Shown piece by piece: positions 35,012-47,374 of a stretch of 64,000 nt of DNA; the first letter of the stretch is position 1; every line of letters starts with the position of its first letter. Source of the stretch: Diphasiastrum complanatum (lineage: Eukaryota > Streptophyta > Lycopodiopsida > Lycopodiales > Lycopodiaceae); assembly GCA_029204225.1 (NCBI GenBank), contig CM055110.1, positions 2,308,659 to 2,372,658 on the forward strand, in the 5' to 3' direction. The notes under the pieces are model-generated. The model made no database searches, was not told where the DNA came from, and saw only the letters and a program-made list of their open reading frames with translations. The position numbers were made by a program, and so were the translations under genes.

Positions 35012-35905
35012 ATGATTTCTACAAAGCTATGTGCAAAATGGGGACGTAAAAAGATCAAGCCTGTGACTTTTGCCATTAAGCTAGTTGATCAAACAAAAGT
35101 TCATCCGCGAGGAATGGTTGAAGATATACTTGTAAGAATTGTGGGAGTACACTTCGTCATTACTTTCGTAGTAATGGATATACTAGAAGCACCAAATGTC
35201 TACCGAGTCCTATTGGAATGTCCATGGTTACGAGTTGTGCAAGTAATTCATAACTGGGATACCGGGAAAATCACTTTTGAAAATCGTAAATGTGCAGTCA
35301 AAGTTGATCCTGCAACTTGGACTATCAAACCAGTGGTCCAAAAAGAGGATGATGATTCATCAACAACGGATCATACCTATGATTGTCCAGAGAAAAATTT
35401 GGGAATTCATTACGATTCTCAAACTAATACTATCAACTGGAATGAAGCTCTCGCAACGATTGATTGTACAGCAAGATATATGTGTCAACAAGATATTCAA
35501 TGAGATTAGAGCGAGATTTCATTATTAGATTGAACTTTGGATACACTGATCATGTTTCCATTGAATGTGTTGAATGTAGCTTGGATATCAATTGAACCTA
35601 TACCAGATCCGATTGAAGATGATCTCATACCTGTGAGTCATGCCTTGACTTATGATGACAATGCAAAACTTACTGATGAGCAGATTCTCAATCATATGGA
35701 TCCGACCAGATTTGGAGTGCGTAATGTTCATGATGAACCAACAATAAAACCGCCCAGAGCAGTTACATTGAAGGAAGATAGGATCACAAGATCAATGACA
35801 AAGAAACAAGCCAAGCAACATTATAATACGGTCCTGAAATGGAAAAATCCTCCTCAAAAGATTGATTCAGGGAATGTGCCACCCTTACTACAATTCAATG
35901 TATAG
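35012..35905 (+). pseudogene. Gypsy-1 protease and linker fragment
   Basis: 163 codons from 35012 match the aspartic-protease region at 50820-51110 (FAIKLVDQ, ITFVVMDI, YRVLLECPWLRVVQVIHNW), but the catalytic DGGS segment has been lost with the upstream deletion. A second open piece (35537-35905) matches the linker at 51480-51690 (LTDEQILNHMDP, KNQ/KKQ..QHYN). RT onward is absent: the element stops here. Confidence 0.8.
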
Positions 35906-36420
35906 TCTATTGAATGCACATCTATTGTATGCAAATGTATCTATTGATGAATTCAATGCAATGAATCTATTTTAGCACATGATTTACATGCTAGAATGCA
36001 CAATTGAAAGTAATGGAAACCACAATACAATGCATCAATAGATAACACATTAAGTTATCAACTAAATATCAAATGAACCAAAATAAATGTGAATTTACTT
36101 TTAATATTGTATCTGCATTGTTTTGCAATCTTTGCTTTTCCTTCTGCATTCACTTGACATTTCAATCCTTTGCGATGAAAGCATTTTTTTCATTTTTCAT
36201 ATCCAAGCCTACATCATAGACAAAACAGATCTTAAAACTTATATTAAAGGATTATGATCACAAAACACATAGAACTAACATCCATCAATGGACTAAAAAC
36301 ACAAAACACTATCAATATCTATCAAAACAATATCAATATTCTCACTCACATTCATCCCCATCTCATCCTCACTCCCATCTTTTCTCTCTTTTTCTCTCTC
36401 TCACACAAAAAAAAAGAAGT
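35906..36420. other. No recognisable content
   Basis: AT-rich, with CTCTCT and CACACA runs near 36385-36410. Confidence 0.4.
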
Positions 36421-36929
36421 TGACATCTAATGTAAGCTGAGCATTCTGTAGCTAGCTAATGTTCAAGAAGTCTGCTAGTAATTGTGACAAGTTTTGATTC
36501 GCGAAAGACAAAGTTTCTTTCACGTCGATGCGTTGTGTGATATGTCACAACAACACTTAAAGAATTCTCTGATAATGCAGTACATGTTTTAATGCAGATG
36601 AGTTTCTTGTCTTGAACATGATCGAATGATTTATTGTCTGGTAGTTATATGTTTGTACTCAGTTGGTTCAATCTTATTCCACACACTGGTTTTACCTTGT
36701 TGAATGCATAAGCAAATAATATGTAGTTCAACAGTGTCTGTCTACTCCTTGGAGGATTGTAGATCCTATCACACAGTAGTAGACCTAAGGACAGAGTCGA
36801 ATTCCATCTACGTTTGTTTCTGTGGGATTCCCAACAGTGATATCAGAACGAAATAATTCGTGTCTGAATATCACCTGTGCTTGACCCATTTTTTTCAACA
36901 GTCGTATTAGACCATGGAGATTCTCAACA
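36421..36929 (+). repeat. Copia-C LTR
   Basis: It ends TTCTCAACA one base before a perfect tRNA-Met PBS. Diverged homology to 5991-6485, and to 40572-40745 in reverse (GTTCAAGAAGTC..CTAGTAA, GTGTCTGAATATCAC.TGTGCTTGACCC). Confidence 0.7.
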
Positions 36930-36930
36930 G

Positions 36931-36942
36931 TGGTATCAGAGC
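36931..36942 (+). other. Copia-C primer-binding site
   Basis: TGGTATCAGAGC: exact complement of the initiator tRNA-Met 3' end, as used by plant copia elements. Confidence 0.85.
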
Positions 36943-37052
36943 CACGAGCTCATATGCGAGAGCCCTGACATAGCTTGAGAGCTATCAGATCTAGGAGACA
37001 AGCATTCAAAACAAGAAACTAGAAGAACATATGAAGAACACAATCTATAGCA

Positions 37053-37600
37053 ATGGCATCGATCAACAGTATACAGTCGAAGATCTGCACAATCCTCGAC
37101 TCAGCCGGGTTGAACTTCCAAGCATGGAAGGGAAAGACCTCTCTCATATTGAAGGGAGAAGGGCTATGGTGCCCCTAGGTAGATGGCACTGAAGAGATGC
37201 CTACAACCACCGGCAAAGAGCTACAAGAATGGAGAGAGAAGAACGACAAGGCAGTAGCCTTGTTGTCATCATCCATCGAAGATAGCCTGATGCTTGACCT
37301 CGCGACACTCTCTAATACAAGAGAGTTGTGGGATACATTGCTTACCAGATTTCAGACGAAATCACACAGATAGATCATGCTTCTTGAAGATCAGTTGACA
37401 AATCTGCGATGAGATGGTAGAGACCTTACTTCATTTATCAGAAAGATGAAGGATCTGTTCCTTTCATTACACAATGCCAGAACAAAGAATGCAGTATTAG
37501 CGTGGAGAAGAAGCTCACCTACCTGTTACATGCTTTACCGATCCAGACAACCCGAATGTTGCTAGCGAAGGATCTAGCAATGACACTCAAAAAGGCAATG
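37053..37600 (+). pseudogene. Copia-C gag, truncated
   Basis: ATG at 37053 opens MASINSIQSKICTILDSAG with W.GKTSLILKGEG, homologous to 6616-7150. Stops and frame changes occur near 37172 and 37371. It ends at about 37600, where it is joined to Copia-A-type RT through the shared bases ATTGACTATGA. Confidence 0.75.
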
Positions 37601-37880
37601 ATTGACTATGATGAGACCTTTGCACCCGTGGCAAAGATGGTGAGCATTTGAGTCATTATTTCACTTGCTACAATTTTTAGATGAGATCTATGTAAATTGG
37701 ATATCACAAATGCATTATTGAAGGGTGATATTGAGGAAGAGGTGTTTATGGAGCAAACTGAGGGCTATATTTCACATGACAAGCCAAAAAATGTTTGTTT
37801 TCTGCAAAAGAGTTTGTATGGTCTTAAGCAAGCACCAAGGAGTTGGTATGCTAAGCCTTTTCTTCTTTATCAAAATTTAA
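37601..37880 (+). pseudogene. Copia-A-type RT fragment
   Basis: DETFAPVAKMVSI, then EEEVFMEQTEGYISHDKP and CFLQKSLYGLKQAPRSWYA are close to residues 878-960 of the intact Copia-A protein. One stop lies near 37650. It breaks off at about 37880. Confidence 0.8.
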
Positions 37881-40037
37881 GCTCTGAAGGAATGGTTTTA
37901 GTCATGAATATCTTCCAGTGACTGTTGTGAGACAGATTCAGATTTTGTACCTTGCCTTCAACTATTCTGAGCCAGGATCCAACGATCTTCTGTTAACATT
38001 GAAACAGTTTCTTAGGCCAGAACTTGAGATGCAACGAATTCAGAATGTGGCGAAATATCAGGCAGATTTTAGATAGTCATCAGCGCACCTCCATGTATTC
38101 AGAATGCAGCAAAGATTTGAAGGCCACAAATTATCAGAAGGGTCATCTCTTCAAAGATCTCAAGCCATGAACAATTCTAAGGCTAGTGGTCATGGTCTGT
38201 TCTGAAAATGAGAGTTGGTGCAGACCCATGGATCTTCTCAATAAGTTCCAAGTTCTTATTGAACCATCATCACGATCTATCGGACTTACACCTTGCTGTT
38301 GTTCGGAGGATCATCAGAAATGCTAGACTACATTTCATTCGAATACATCTGCGCATCTGCCTAGCATTCGAGCACTCTGATATTCGAGCTAGCATTCTTA
38401 TCTATCAAACCTTCTTCATTCGAATCAATTGCCTAATAGTTACGTATGACAGCAATCTAACTTCTGAAGCACTAGGAGACAAGCATCAATGGTTATCTGG
38501 CAATTGCATGATGGCTTAGCATTGTCATTCGATTCTATGACTCATTCAGCCTTCTAAGTCTCCCTAGAAACTTAAAGATTTGGATGTAAAAACCATAGAA
38601 GAATGCCATGGAGATAAATTTGAGTTTCAGACAAATAAATATTCGACCATCAGATAAATATGTTTTCTGCAGAAGAAATATTCGAGTTGACCAGTCAACA
38701 TTTACTCTGATGAGCATGGCAGGAGACTGGCCACGTGTCACCTCCTTGTGGTTTACACCAGGCTGGATATAAACCAGAACATACGTATTGCATCTACCAT
38801 TGAAGTTTGAAGTCTGTTTTAAAGCTATTGAAAGGCAGTTGGCAGTTAGGCGGACTCTGAACTTCATATTTGAAGTTTTGAAGGCTACGTTTACACATCT
38901 AAAGACAGCTTTCAACAATTCATTTCTCTCAACATTTTAGAGGCAAAAGATGGGGCCTTCGTTTCACGTTTCTCGCATTATTTGAAGGGCTCCTTTCAGC
39001 ATGTCTTCTTTAGAAGGGTTGCATATTGTTTCATTTTAGTTCTCTGCTACGTTTAACAATAATTTACTCGTGAACAGAGCAGTATGCTCATTTCCAGATG
39101 GCCGAAGCACCGTTTCACGTGAGTCTCTCTCTACGTGGCAGCAAACCATTGGAAATTCATATAACACAATGTTTGAGATCTTACGGACGGCAGTTTGCTT
39201 GCTTCCTCAAACACATATAGCAGAACCCACGCTCATTATAAATTATTTGGGGTTCTTGCTCTTCTTCTGTCTGTGCTATTTTTTTGGCAGAATAAAATAT
39301 TGTCTGCTATCTTAGTCGTCTTGAATCAATGCAGTGATTCGCAAACTTTGTATATGTAGATTGTATTTTCACAGGAATTTGAAGAAGTGCATGACAGACA
39401 CTTTCTCTTTCACAAGAACGTTATACTGCATTTCAGTTCCTTGTTGAATGAATCACACCTCTTACTGTTATTGTCTATCCTGACTGATCCTAGAAAATTC
39501 ATGGTGATTCTGCATAATGATGGATTCTATGCTATGCATAAATTATTAATTAGAACTGAACCCAGGAAAATTAATCGAACTATTGTGTGATTGGAACTGC
39601 TTGCCAGGATAAGTGAGTAGCAAGTTTATGAAGACTGTTGAGGATCAACATAGCCCATTGTAAGCATTGCCTATAGCAATCATTTGGCCTTGTGGCATTC
39701 TTGTTTTGGCTAAGTCCAGATCTGAACTGTGAAGCATGTGATCTTAATGTTGTGGGGATGTCTGATCATTCTGAGTTCTCACTCTTCTTCAGAATCTGGA
39801 TTTCTTGGTTGAACTATCTGAATATCTTACTTGTTGTTTGTTTGTACCATTTTCAATGGCGATACTGGTTGCCTACTCAAAAATGTCATTAGACAACCAG
39901 ATTTACATTTCCATTCCACTAGTCTTCAAAGATAAATCCTTTTATCTTACCAATAGTGACTAAATACCTCTATATGATGCTCCCCTTGGGAACGATAATC
40001 ATTTATACCACACTTTTACTGACATTTTGGTTTGGTA
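37881..40037. other. 2.2-kb insertion within the Copia-A-type fragment
   Basis: It replaces about 170 bp of RT sequence. No element ends, PBS or transposase were recognised. 38320-38420 is rich in ATTCGA motifs; a TATA-like TTATAAAT at 39236-39243 lies in a region with LTR- or promoter-like composition. It includes an exon-like open stretch (37891-38205). Confidence 0.4.
37891..38205 (+). pseudogene. Exon-like open stretch, unidentified
   Basis: This frame is open for 61 codons, has one TAG (38074-38076), and continues for 42 more before TGA at 38203. It has a protein-like composition (SHEYLPVTVVRQIQILYLAF, SEPGSNDLLLTLKQFLRPEL, then a Ser/Gln-rich tail). It has no good ATG and begins right at the copia break, so it looks like the last exon of a host gene captured or exposed here. 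I do not recognise the family. Confidence 0.35.
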
Positions 40038-40558
40038 AGGCATGACATGTTTGCATTATTTCTTGGCAATAGAAGTATTTAGAACTTCTCAATTTACTTT
40101 CATTTGTCAAGAAAAGTATGCTAATTCTATTCTAGAAATCTTTCATATGGTAGATGCAAAGTCTTACTATACACCAATGGATTCAAATGTAAAGCTCACT
40201 ATAAGAGGTGATGAAAGATCCTTCAAGGACATTACTCTCAATTGGACCAACACAATATCTTAGATCAAGTCTTGTGATCATTATATATATGAGTGAACCA
40301 ACTAGGACAATTCATGCATGATCCAACTGTGGAGCATTGGAAACTAGGCACGAGGGTATTGAGATATATTTTGGGAACTAGTGATTTTGGCATTGTTGAT
40401 AGAGGATCATCACCTAACTTGTATGGATTTTCAGATTCAGACTTTGTTGGAGATCAAATGGATATGAATTTCATAAGTGCACATTGTATGTTCATAGATG
40501 ATGGAGCTATATCATGGATGTTGAAGAAACAAGCCACTATCTTGTTGAGAATCTATGT
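40038..40558 (+). pseudogene. Copia-A-type RT C-terminus and RNase H fragment
   Basis: It resumes the element of 37601-37880: FLAIEVFRTSQFTFICQEKYANSIL, then PNLYGFSDSDFVGDQMD and GAISWMLKKQAT, matching about residues 1025-1200 of the intact protein, with a frameshift near 40240. It ends at a reversed Copia-C LTR. Confidence 0.8.
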
Positions 40559-40571
40559 GGTCTGATACCAC

Positions 40572-40745
40572 TGTTGAGAAACATGGGTCAAGCACATGTG
40601 ATATTCAGACACGAATTATTTCACTCTGATATCACTGATCAGAATCCCATAGAAACAAACTTGTCGCACTTACTAGCGGACTTCTTGAACATTATCTAGC
40701 TAGTATACTATCAATTTGATTCCTTGCATCTATGTTAATCAGTGA
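40572..40745 (-). repeat. Copia-C LTR end, reversed
   Basis: TCTGATACCA at 40561-40570 is a reversed PBS; the LTR follows on the minus strand with blocks matching 36460-36925. Confidence 0.65.
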
Positions 40746-41170
40746 TTACGATCTTCATGTATATAGACAAGAGGACACGATTAGTTGATCAGGAGATTAC
40801 AAGAACGTCTGATTAGGCATGTTCCAATGGTATCCTGTCAGTCTTTGGAGGGTAACGTTCTCATTGTACTTTTGCGATCTCCTTTGTACTTTGATGCGTG
40901 GAGATGCACCGCCCCTTGCGTCTTCGTGTCTTCTTCTCCCTCTTTGGCCTTGTCATCAGGTTGCCTTGGTTCGACGAATGTTTTTCTTTCGAATCCAAGT
41001 GGCCTTCAGTCAACGAACATTCTATCGTCGTCTTCGGGTTTCACAAATTTTGTGTAAAGCCTCATGGAGTTGTAAGGATTTAGCATCATTCAAGCGTTTA
41101 GTGGTTGCTATGCTTAGAGATGGAACTAATTCAATCGACATAACTACATCTTGAACATAAACCAGTTGAA
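40746..41170. other. Unassigned, CT-rich stretch
   Basis: Overlapping small ORFs (40785-41057, 40819-41154, 40898-41083) occupy different frames of the same CT-rich sequence and show no domain. Confidence 0.35.
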
Positions 41171-41730
41171 ATGATGCCTAATTTCTACTAACTTTAAAAG
41201 TTGTTCGGAATGCCCATAACGATGCCCCCTTAGATAATATGGAGTACTAAACGGATGAATAACATAAAATTCCTCCAATAAGCACTTGATTGTTTCATTG
41301 ACAAAATGGGTTTCTCGATTAGTGACAATCTTAATTGGACATCCAAATTAAACAAAAATGTAGAAACTTGGTAGTAGTCTTTGCATCTACAACACGAATT
41401 GCTCTTGCTTCAACCCATTTGGTCATATAGTCCGTCACTATGATAATATTTCTAGTTTGAGTACCTCGTGTTGCAGGATGAATAGGACCAACATATAAAA
41501 TCCCCATTTTTTAGACGGTTCTATGCTAAAATTGGATGTAAAGACTTGTAATTATGTTTTCTAGGATGACATGCACATTGACAAAACTCACAAGACTGAA
41601 TGTATCTTTTAGTGTCTTTATGTAGCATAGGCCACCAACATCCTGATTGCAAATTTTTTCGAACAATGATATCTACTAATTATATAGCAATCATTATCAC
41701 TTAATGGTACAATGTTGTTTTGATATGTTG
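41171..41730 (-). pseudogene. Gypsy integrase fragment, antisense
   Basis: Minus strand from about 41690 down: the zinc-binding end GCWWPMLHKDTKRYIQSCEFCQ-like segment (C..C pair of the HHCC finger), then, with frame slips, the integrase core opening (GPIHPATRGTQTRN, VTDYMTKWVEARAI). The catalytic D of VTDY is present but the DDE triad is incomplete. Flanking gypsy domains are absent. This part of integrase is exactly what the element at 48-54 kb lacks. Confidence 0.7.
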
Positions 41731-42796
41731 TATAAAATATATTATCAAGTCTCTAGCAAAGTGTATATTCTTTTATAATAGAGGATAAGTATCTAAGTAT
41801 ATTGAGCACTATGATTTATATTAATTCTTGCTCATAATTTTATTCCATTGTATATGATCGTCACTCTTGTATTTGTAAATAACTAAGACTTATTTATGAT
41901 TCTTAAACCTAAAAGCCTTATTTACAACCTTGTATCTCTAGATAAGTAAGATTTTTTTACAATAGACTTTTTTACAATCTTGATGAATAAGGTCTGGTCA
42001 AACTACAACACTTTCAATAAACTTTTTCCTAAAAAAAGTTTTTGGTCAAGCCATTATAAGAGAATATATTTACACCATATTCTTATCTACACATGCACAG
42101 TTAGTTCTTTTTTACCAATGTCAATGGGCTTGGTTAGGTCTTAATATGTTTCAATCAAATTTAAAATTTAGTTAAGGTTATTGCTTTGAGCTCAAGAGTT
42201 GCATTTGGGTTATATAATTATTAGACAGTCAAATATTTAAGGCCTAACAATAGAAACTTAGATGCTCACAAATCACTACAACGATGTGAGTTGTGTATTT
42301 TAATGTTTGTGGCAATTGAAATGGGTGACTTTCTTTTATCTAATTAAAATTTATTATGCAATTGAAAATGTATATTACTTGCATATGGGCTTCATTGGAA
42401 TTTAATTTTCTTTGCTAGTCATGATGAGAGACACAATTTCCAGATGCTATGTCTAGTGTTCTACATTCTATGTCTATTATTTTTACATTGGAAAACTTTA
42501 TGCATCTAGATCTTTATGTGAATTAACTTTTGGAAAATCTATGCCAATGAGACTCTCTTTCTTCGATCTAAATGATACAAAAAATGATGATACATCATAT
42601 GAGATTAGTCAAAATACTACAAAGTTTATAGTGATGAATATCATTAGAATTTTTTCCTTGATTAGATGATAGAGAACAATCAAAATAAGATGGTTTCTCA
42701 ATAAAGCTTTGTAGGCCCACACTTCATTTTACAAGACATGAAGAACTACAATCATTTGAATTAGTCGATAATTGATCTTTGGTAATTCATGGCCTA
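41731..42796. other. No recognisable content
   Basis: AT-rich sequence; no domains or element ends. Confidence 0.4.
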
Positions 42797-43371
42797 AGTG
42801 ATAAGGCTTATGACTATTACTTTTTCGGAAATGGTACCAATTGACAACTACTTGGGAGGAGATGCATGGGGATTTTGTAACTATAGAATAACTTTATGGT
42901 TTAGATAGTAAATTGGATGTCGAGTTATGCATTGTCTCTATAAGCACTAAGTCTAGATCTAGTTGAGATTGCATTTGGACATCTCTACCAATATAGGTGG
43001 CAATTTTACAACCTTATATTTTATTAAGTGTAATGAATTACATGTTCTTATAGCCACATCTTTAAGGTCCACATAATAACATGTTTAACAAAAACTACTC
43101 TCGAGATCAAATTATCTATTGCATTTAGTCGAATAAATAGACGTTGAGCAGGTGAGAATATGAGCTATATGTAACTTGAGCAATTTAACAAAGAAATCTC
43201 AAAGTTTGAACTATTTCATGAGTACAAAAGAGGAAAATGAACCCAGTTAAACGAAATCTGAGAGAATGACATTAACAGAAAAATTTGTTGCAAAATCTTG
43301 CTTTCAATCATTTCTCGTTAACTAGTCGAGAAACGTGATATACCATCTCGGTTCACAGCCATCCAATTCAA

Positions 43372-46300
43372 TTAATCTGTGCCGGATAAGCATGTACGTA
43401 AATTAAAACCAAATTGAGCTCCTGCACAACGTTGAAGCAGATCATCTAGAGTGCGAGTTGGATGGATACGAGGATAGCTCCTATCACTAAGATACGGCAG
43501 TCCATCACCGGTTCCAAATTGAAGAAACTGATGAAAGGTGGTACCATTGCGGAATTCATCCTGTACAGATTGAATAATAGATGTGTCATCAAAACCGCTG
43601 ACTTCTGCTGCTCCAGGAAACCATGGAGTTGCCTCTTTACGTTCACCAGCTATGAAAAGATTTTGTTCACTTAAGATTGTGGCATGTACACGCGCTCCGA
43701 TCGCATAAAATCCCCAATTGGTATAAAGATTGTTACTGACATGGCAGTAACCCAGTCTGCAATCCAAACAGTTGTAAGGTAATCAACTACTTGTTTAGCA
43801 ATGCAACTCATACTATCTATATCTTGAGCTCTCGGAGGGATCATCGGGATCACAGATACTGAAGGTCGAGATTGCACATATAAGAAGGGATGTAGGAAAA
43901 CAACTGTCAATAGCTTAAATCCATCTTATTAACAATTCTAAATCGTGAATCTACGTGCTCATGCTTAGCTCTTTACAACATACTTATCCATTATAATTTT
44001 CAACAGCGTTAGTCTCAGAATACAAGGCGTACCTGCAATGAGGCATGCGCTGAAATGAGTCTCTGAACCAATTTCTATACACTGTAATCCGCATATTCTT
44101 ATCTTCAAAGTCATAATCAGAAGCTCCTAGTAGCATGTTAAAATTTAAATTGGACAGGCGGCAATTGGAGATTGTAACATCCGTGGAGCCTTGAACAACG
44201 GAGACTAATCCTTTGTCTGCATCAAATGAGGTGATATGATCTACCCACACTTTCGTGGACCCATCAAAAATGTGCACAGTGTCACTGTTGTCAATTGAAT
44301 TCACTTGAAAATTGTGAAGGATCACGTTAGTCACACCACAAAGCACCACAGGTTGTTTAGTTATAGTGACATTTACTCCTCTACCATCGATTGTTGTGGA
44401 GTTCATTATCCATAATTTGTCGTAAAGCACAATTAGCATATCTCGTTCGAAGGTGATCCATATTCCTTTGTTGTCTTTGCGAGCCAAGTTTAATCCATAT
44501 CGTAGAGTACCTGGCTGAGGACTTGTTGGATTGTCATCCGAACTCGTGACTACATAGGATTGCCCATTGGCACCCCCAGTCACACCTGCAGCAAAGCCAA
44601 ATGCACAAGAAGGAAGTGCTCTTCCTGACCCAGACCTTGTAAACTGGCACTTGGTACCATACGCGACGTAGTCTATACTTGCACCTGCTCACCAGTCACC
44701 ACAATACAAGGGACATCATTCTGGGCAGTAACAAAGTTCTTATTTTGTCTTTAGTGTGTCAATATGACGTTGTGGTAAGTGTTAGTTAGCACGTGATTTT
44801 CAATCTTCTAGCCTAACGAGCAAATTTTGAGCAACAGATGTAGCTACTGATTAAAAGATCAAGAACATGACTGAAATTAAATGATGTCATTCTACAGGAA
44901 CCAATGAGTGCAGATTGTACTGCATGTCACGCACAACTGGCTTGGACTATAGACAAACAATTAAAAAAAAAAATGCTAGAGATCAGAACAAACAGTACTC
45001 GACGGTGACGTAGTGCAAGAGTGAAGATTTTTCACATAAAAATGGTAGTTCGAACCAAATATTGACGTATTAAGCCATTTCAATCTCTAAGACAACAGTA
45101 AAAAGGTTTTTGGAACTCAACTCTGGAAACTCAAAGAATCAAGGGCTGGACCTCCAGAATACTGCAATCAGGTGCATTGGTTCTAAACAGATTTCAATGA
45201 AGCAACTGTATTGCAATGAATATCTCAGAACCAAAAATGCCATCAACAATGGAGATTAAAAAGTTTATTTGGAGGAATGAATACTTTGCGCGCTTAAATT
45301 TTAGTTCTGTAGAACTCATGCATGGTGTATATCCACATGGAAAAGAAGCACATTGCTACAATTTAGTGCTTTTGGCTGAACGATCCATGCAAGAAAGTTG
45401 CACAATGCTCTTTCACAGTCTTCATTATCTAATTATATATTTTGGAAAACTAATAGATAACACTCAAATAAATTTTAATAGACAATGCCTGGTACGTGGT
45501 TTATCTTAATTTAAATAAACTGCGTGGGCGTAATTGAGGAGGATCAGGGAACTCTTTGGTAAAGGCATCATGATGTGCAAGACCTCAATAGGAATAAACT
45601 AATAAGCATGAAATTTTACGAGAGTGTTTCTAAAGATACGTACTGTAAGTCTGAATGCCTTTCCAGTTGACTGTCCAATTGGGTTCTACATCGGGGTAGG
45701 AGGCCGAATGGCTCACGAACATGTTCAATGATTCCATCACGGCTTCAACATTCTCGAGTGCACGCTTTGCCAAGTGGAGAACAACTCTCCCCAAATCCAC
45801 CTACACAACAAACAATCCAGAATAGGTCGAATAATCTGAACTCTTCGCAATAAGAAAAAACTCCTATGAACGCAAAATGGAAATTTGTAGTTATGAACGA
45901 TTCCTTTGCCTAGCTTTTCAAAAAGCATGATAACCCTGAGCTACATGGTAACTTTGGGCATATATATATTTGCCGATTCTCTAGTTAGCAAAACTGTTGC
46001 TGGCTAGTGGTTACAAATGACACAAACTAATGAGCCAAAATGTTAAGATTACGTTGATAACTGAAAACTTCCTGACGATAATATTTACAGCATCTATATG
46101 AAATTCGTGCGTTTCTAATGAATATCCATGAAGAAAGGTGCTTATTGTTGTTCAAATTGCCTCTTGCGGGAATAGCATAATGCAGACTTGCTTATGATTG
46201 AAATGTTTGACTTGGCTCAATCATATTTGTCAGATAGAGTGCCTTTAAGTTTTACAGTACTTACTGTAGCTTAAGGAAGACACCTCTTGTCTACATATTG

Positions 46301-46975
46301 ACAAGGGAATTGGTGACTGAGATAGATGATATAACAGACGATACAATTTCGATGCGATGATCTACACTTAAAGCTTAAAGGAGTTTGCCTGTTCTATACA
46401 AATGAAAGTATATAGAAATATGCTCTTTGTATTTTACACTATTAGAAGAAAATCGCTTCAATATGTGATGCAAACTTAGAGTACATGAATAGTCCTTCTC
46501 AAGCCTAACAACTTTTTGGTTAAAACATGATGCCGTTAATTGACCTTTCTGCTAATGATCAACGGACTAGAGAGACAAGAGCAACTAGAGCGCTTACCGT
46601 TTTCCATGTCGCGATAGTGTTGTTGCAGGAAGAGAGTGCTTTCTTGGCACTTTCTAGCTGACCCATCAGATCACCGTTTTCATCCACGAGGTAAGTCTTT
46701 GCCAAGTATAGCGCCTCCAGTGCAGTATTAATTTGTGATCGACAATTGCTGTTGTCGACGCCAACTGTTTCAGCTGCTCTGTTGAGAAAGTCTAATGCCT
46801 TCTCTACAGTCCGAATATTTCGAAGATTGTCCATTTGATTCACTTGCTCACCTCCGTCGAGATGATATGCTCTTGCATTTTCAGCGACAGTATGAGAAAA
46901 TCCCGTTGTCAGCAAAATGATTGCAAGACAAATCGCTGTCAAAACAAAGCTCACGTATTTTGGAACCATTGCCAT
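43372..46975 (-). CDS. Pectate-lyase-like protein, copy B (4 exons)
   Basis: Exons 46975-46598, 45800-45644, 44684-44033 and 43756-43372 (introns 797, 959 and 276 bp, all GT..AG) join in phase to 1572 nt, 523 aa. A signal peptide (hydrophobic 8-25, cleavage near 31) predicts secretion. Residues ~52-178 form an alpha-helical region with two Cys (78, 117) that loosely resembles a pectin-methylesterase-inhibitor fold. From ~182 comes the pectate lyase (PL1) beta-helix, which cleaves polygalacturonate by beta-elimination: PQPGTLRYG, TIDGRG (276-281), WVDH (325-328), GSTDVTISN, MLLG, QRMPHCR (Arg391 = expected catalytic Arg), YAIG. Odd points: GLVD is GLVS (Ser340), removing a Ca2+-ligand Asp, and the usual Lys before MLLG is missing. 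The exon 3 acceptor has a weak pyrimidine tract; its choice rests on frame and an upstream stop. Expression unknown. Confidence 0.85.
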
Positions 46976-46980
46976 AACTG

Positions 46981-46982
46981 GC

Positions 46983-47031
<49 letters not shown>

Positions 47032-47032
47032 G
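46981..47032. repeat. (GA)n tract in the 5' leader of copy B
   Basis: About 50 bp of GA repeats (one CAG interruption) lie between the TATA box and the ATG. Copy A has a shorter GAGT/GA run at 17890-17918. Such GA tracts are bound by plant BBR/BPC factors, so a regulatory effect is possible. Confidence 0.8.
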
Positions 47033-47060
47033 GAGATCAACATAAATGAAAACACATGGG

Positions 47061-47070
47061 GATTTATAAG
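47061..47070 (-). promoter_or_regulatory. TATA box of copy B
   Basis: CTTATAAATC on the minus strand, 86-95 bp upstream of the ATG, in sequence conserved with copy A. Confidence 0.65.
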
Positions 47071-47374
47071 AAAAGAGGTGCAGAGAAAGCTGAGGGGAGG
47101 GAAGCCACCGTCCACGTTTCAGCCCTAAAACAGATCGCGATTTTGATAATTTAAAATGAATATTTCAAAAACCGCGCTTTATCAACAATTTCCTGTCCGT
47201 CGAAATTTTTGTGGGAAATATTTTGAAAGTACATTATTGTCATTCTTAAGAAATGTTTGCGTTCTTAAGGCTGATATGCAACGCTTAGGTTGGTTCAACA
47301 CAAATTTAAGGGCCATAAACACTACTACACCCCCCATCTATGGCTACCCCCCACAACAATGAGTGCAATGCAGT

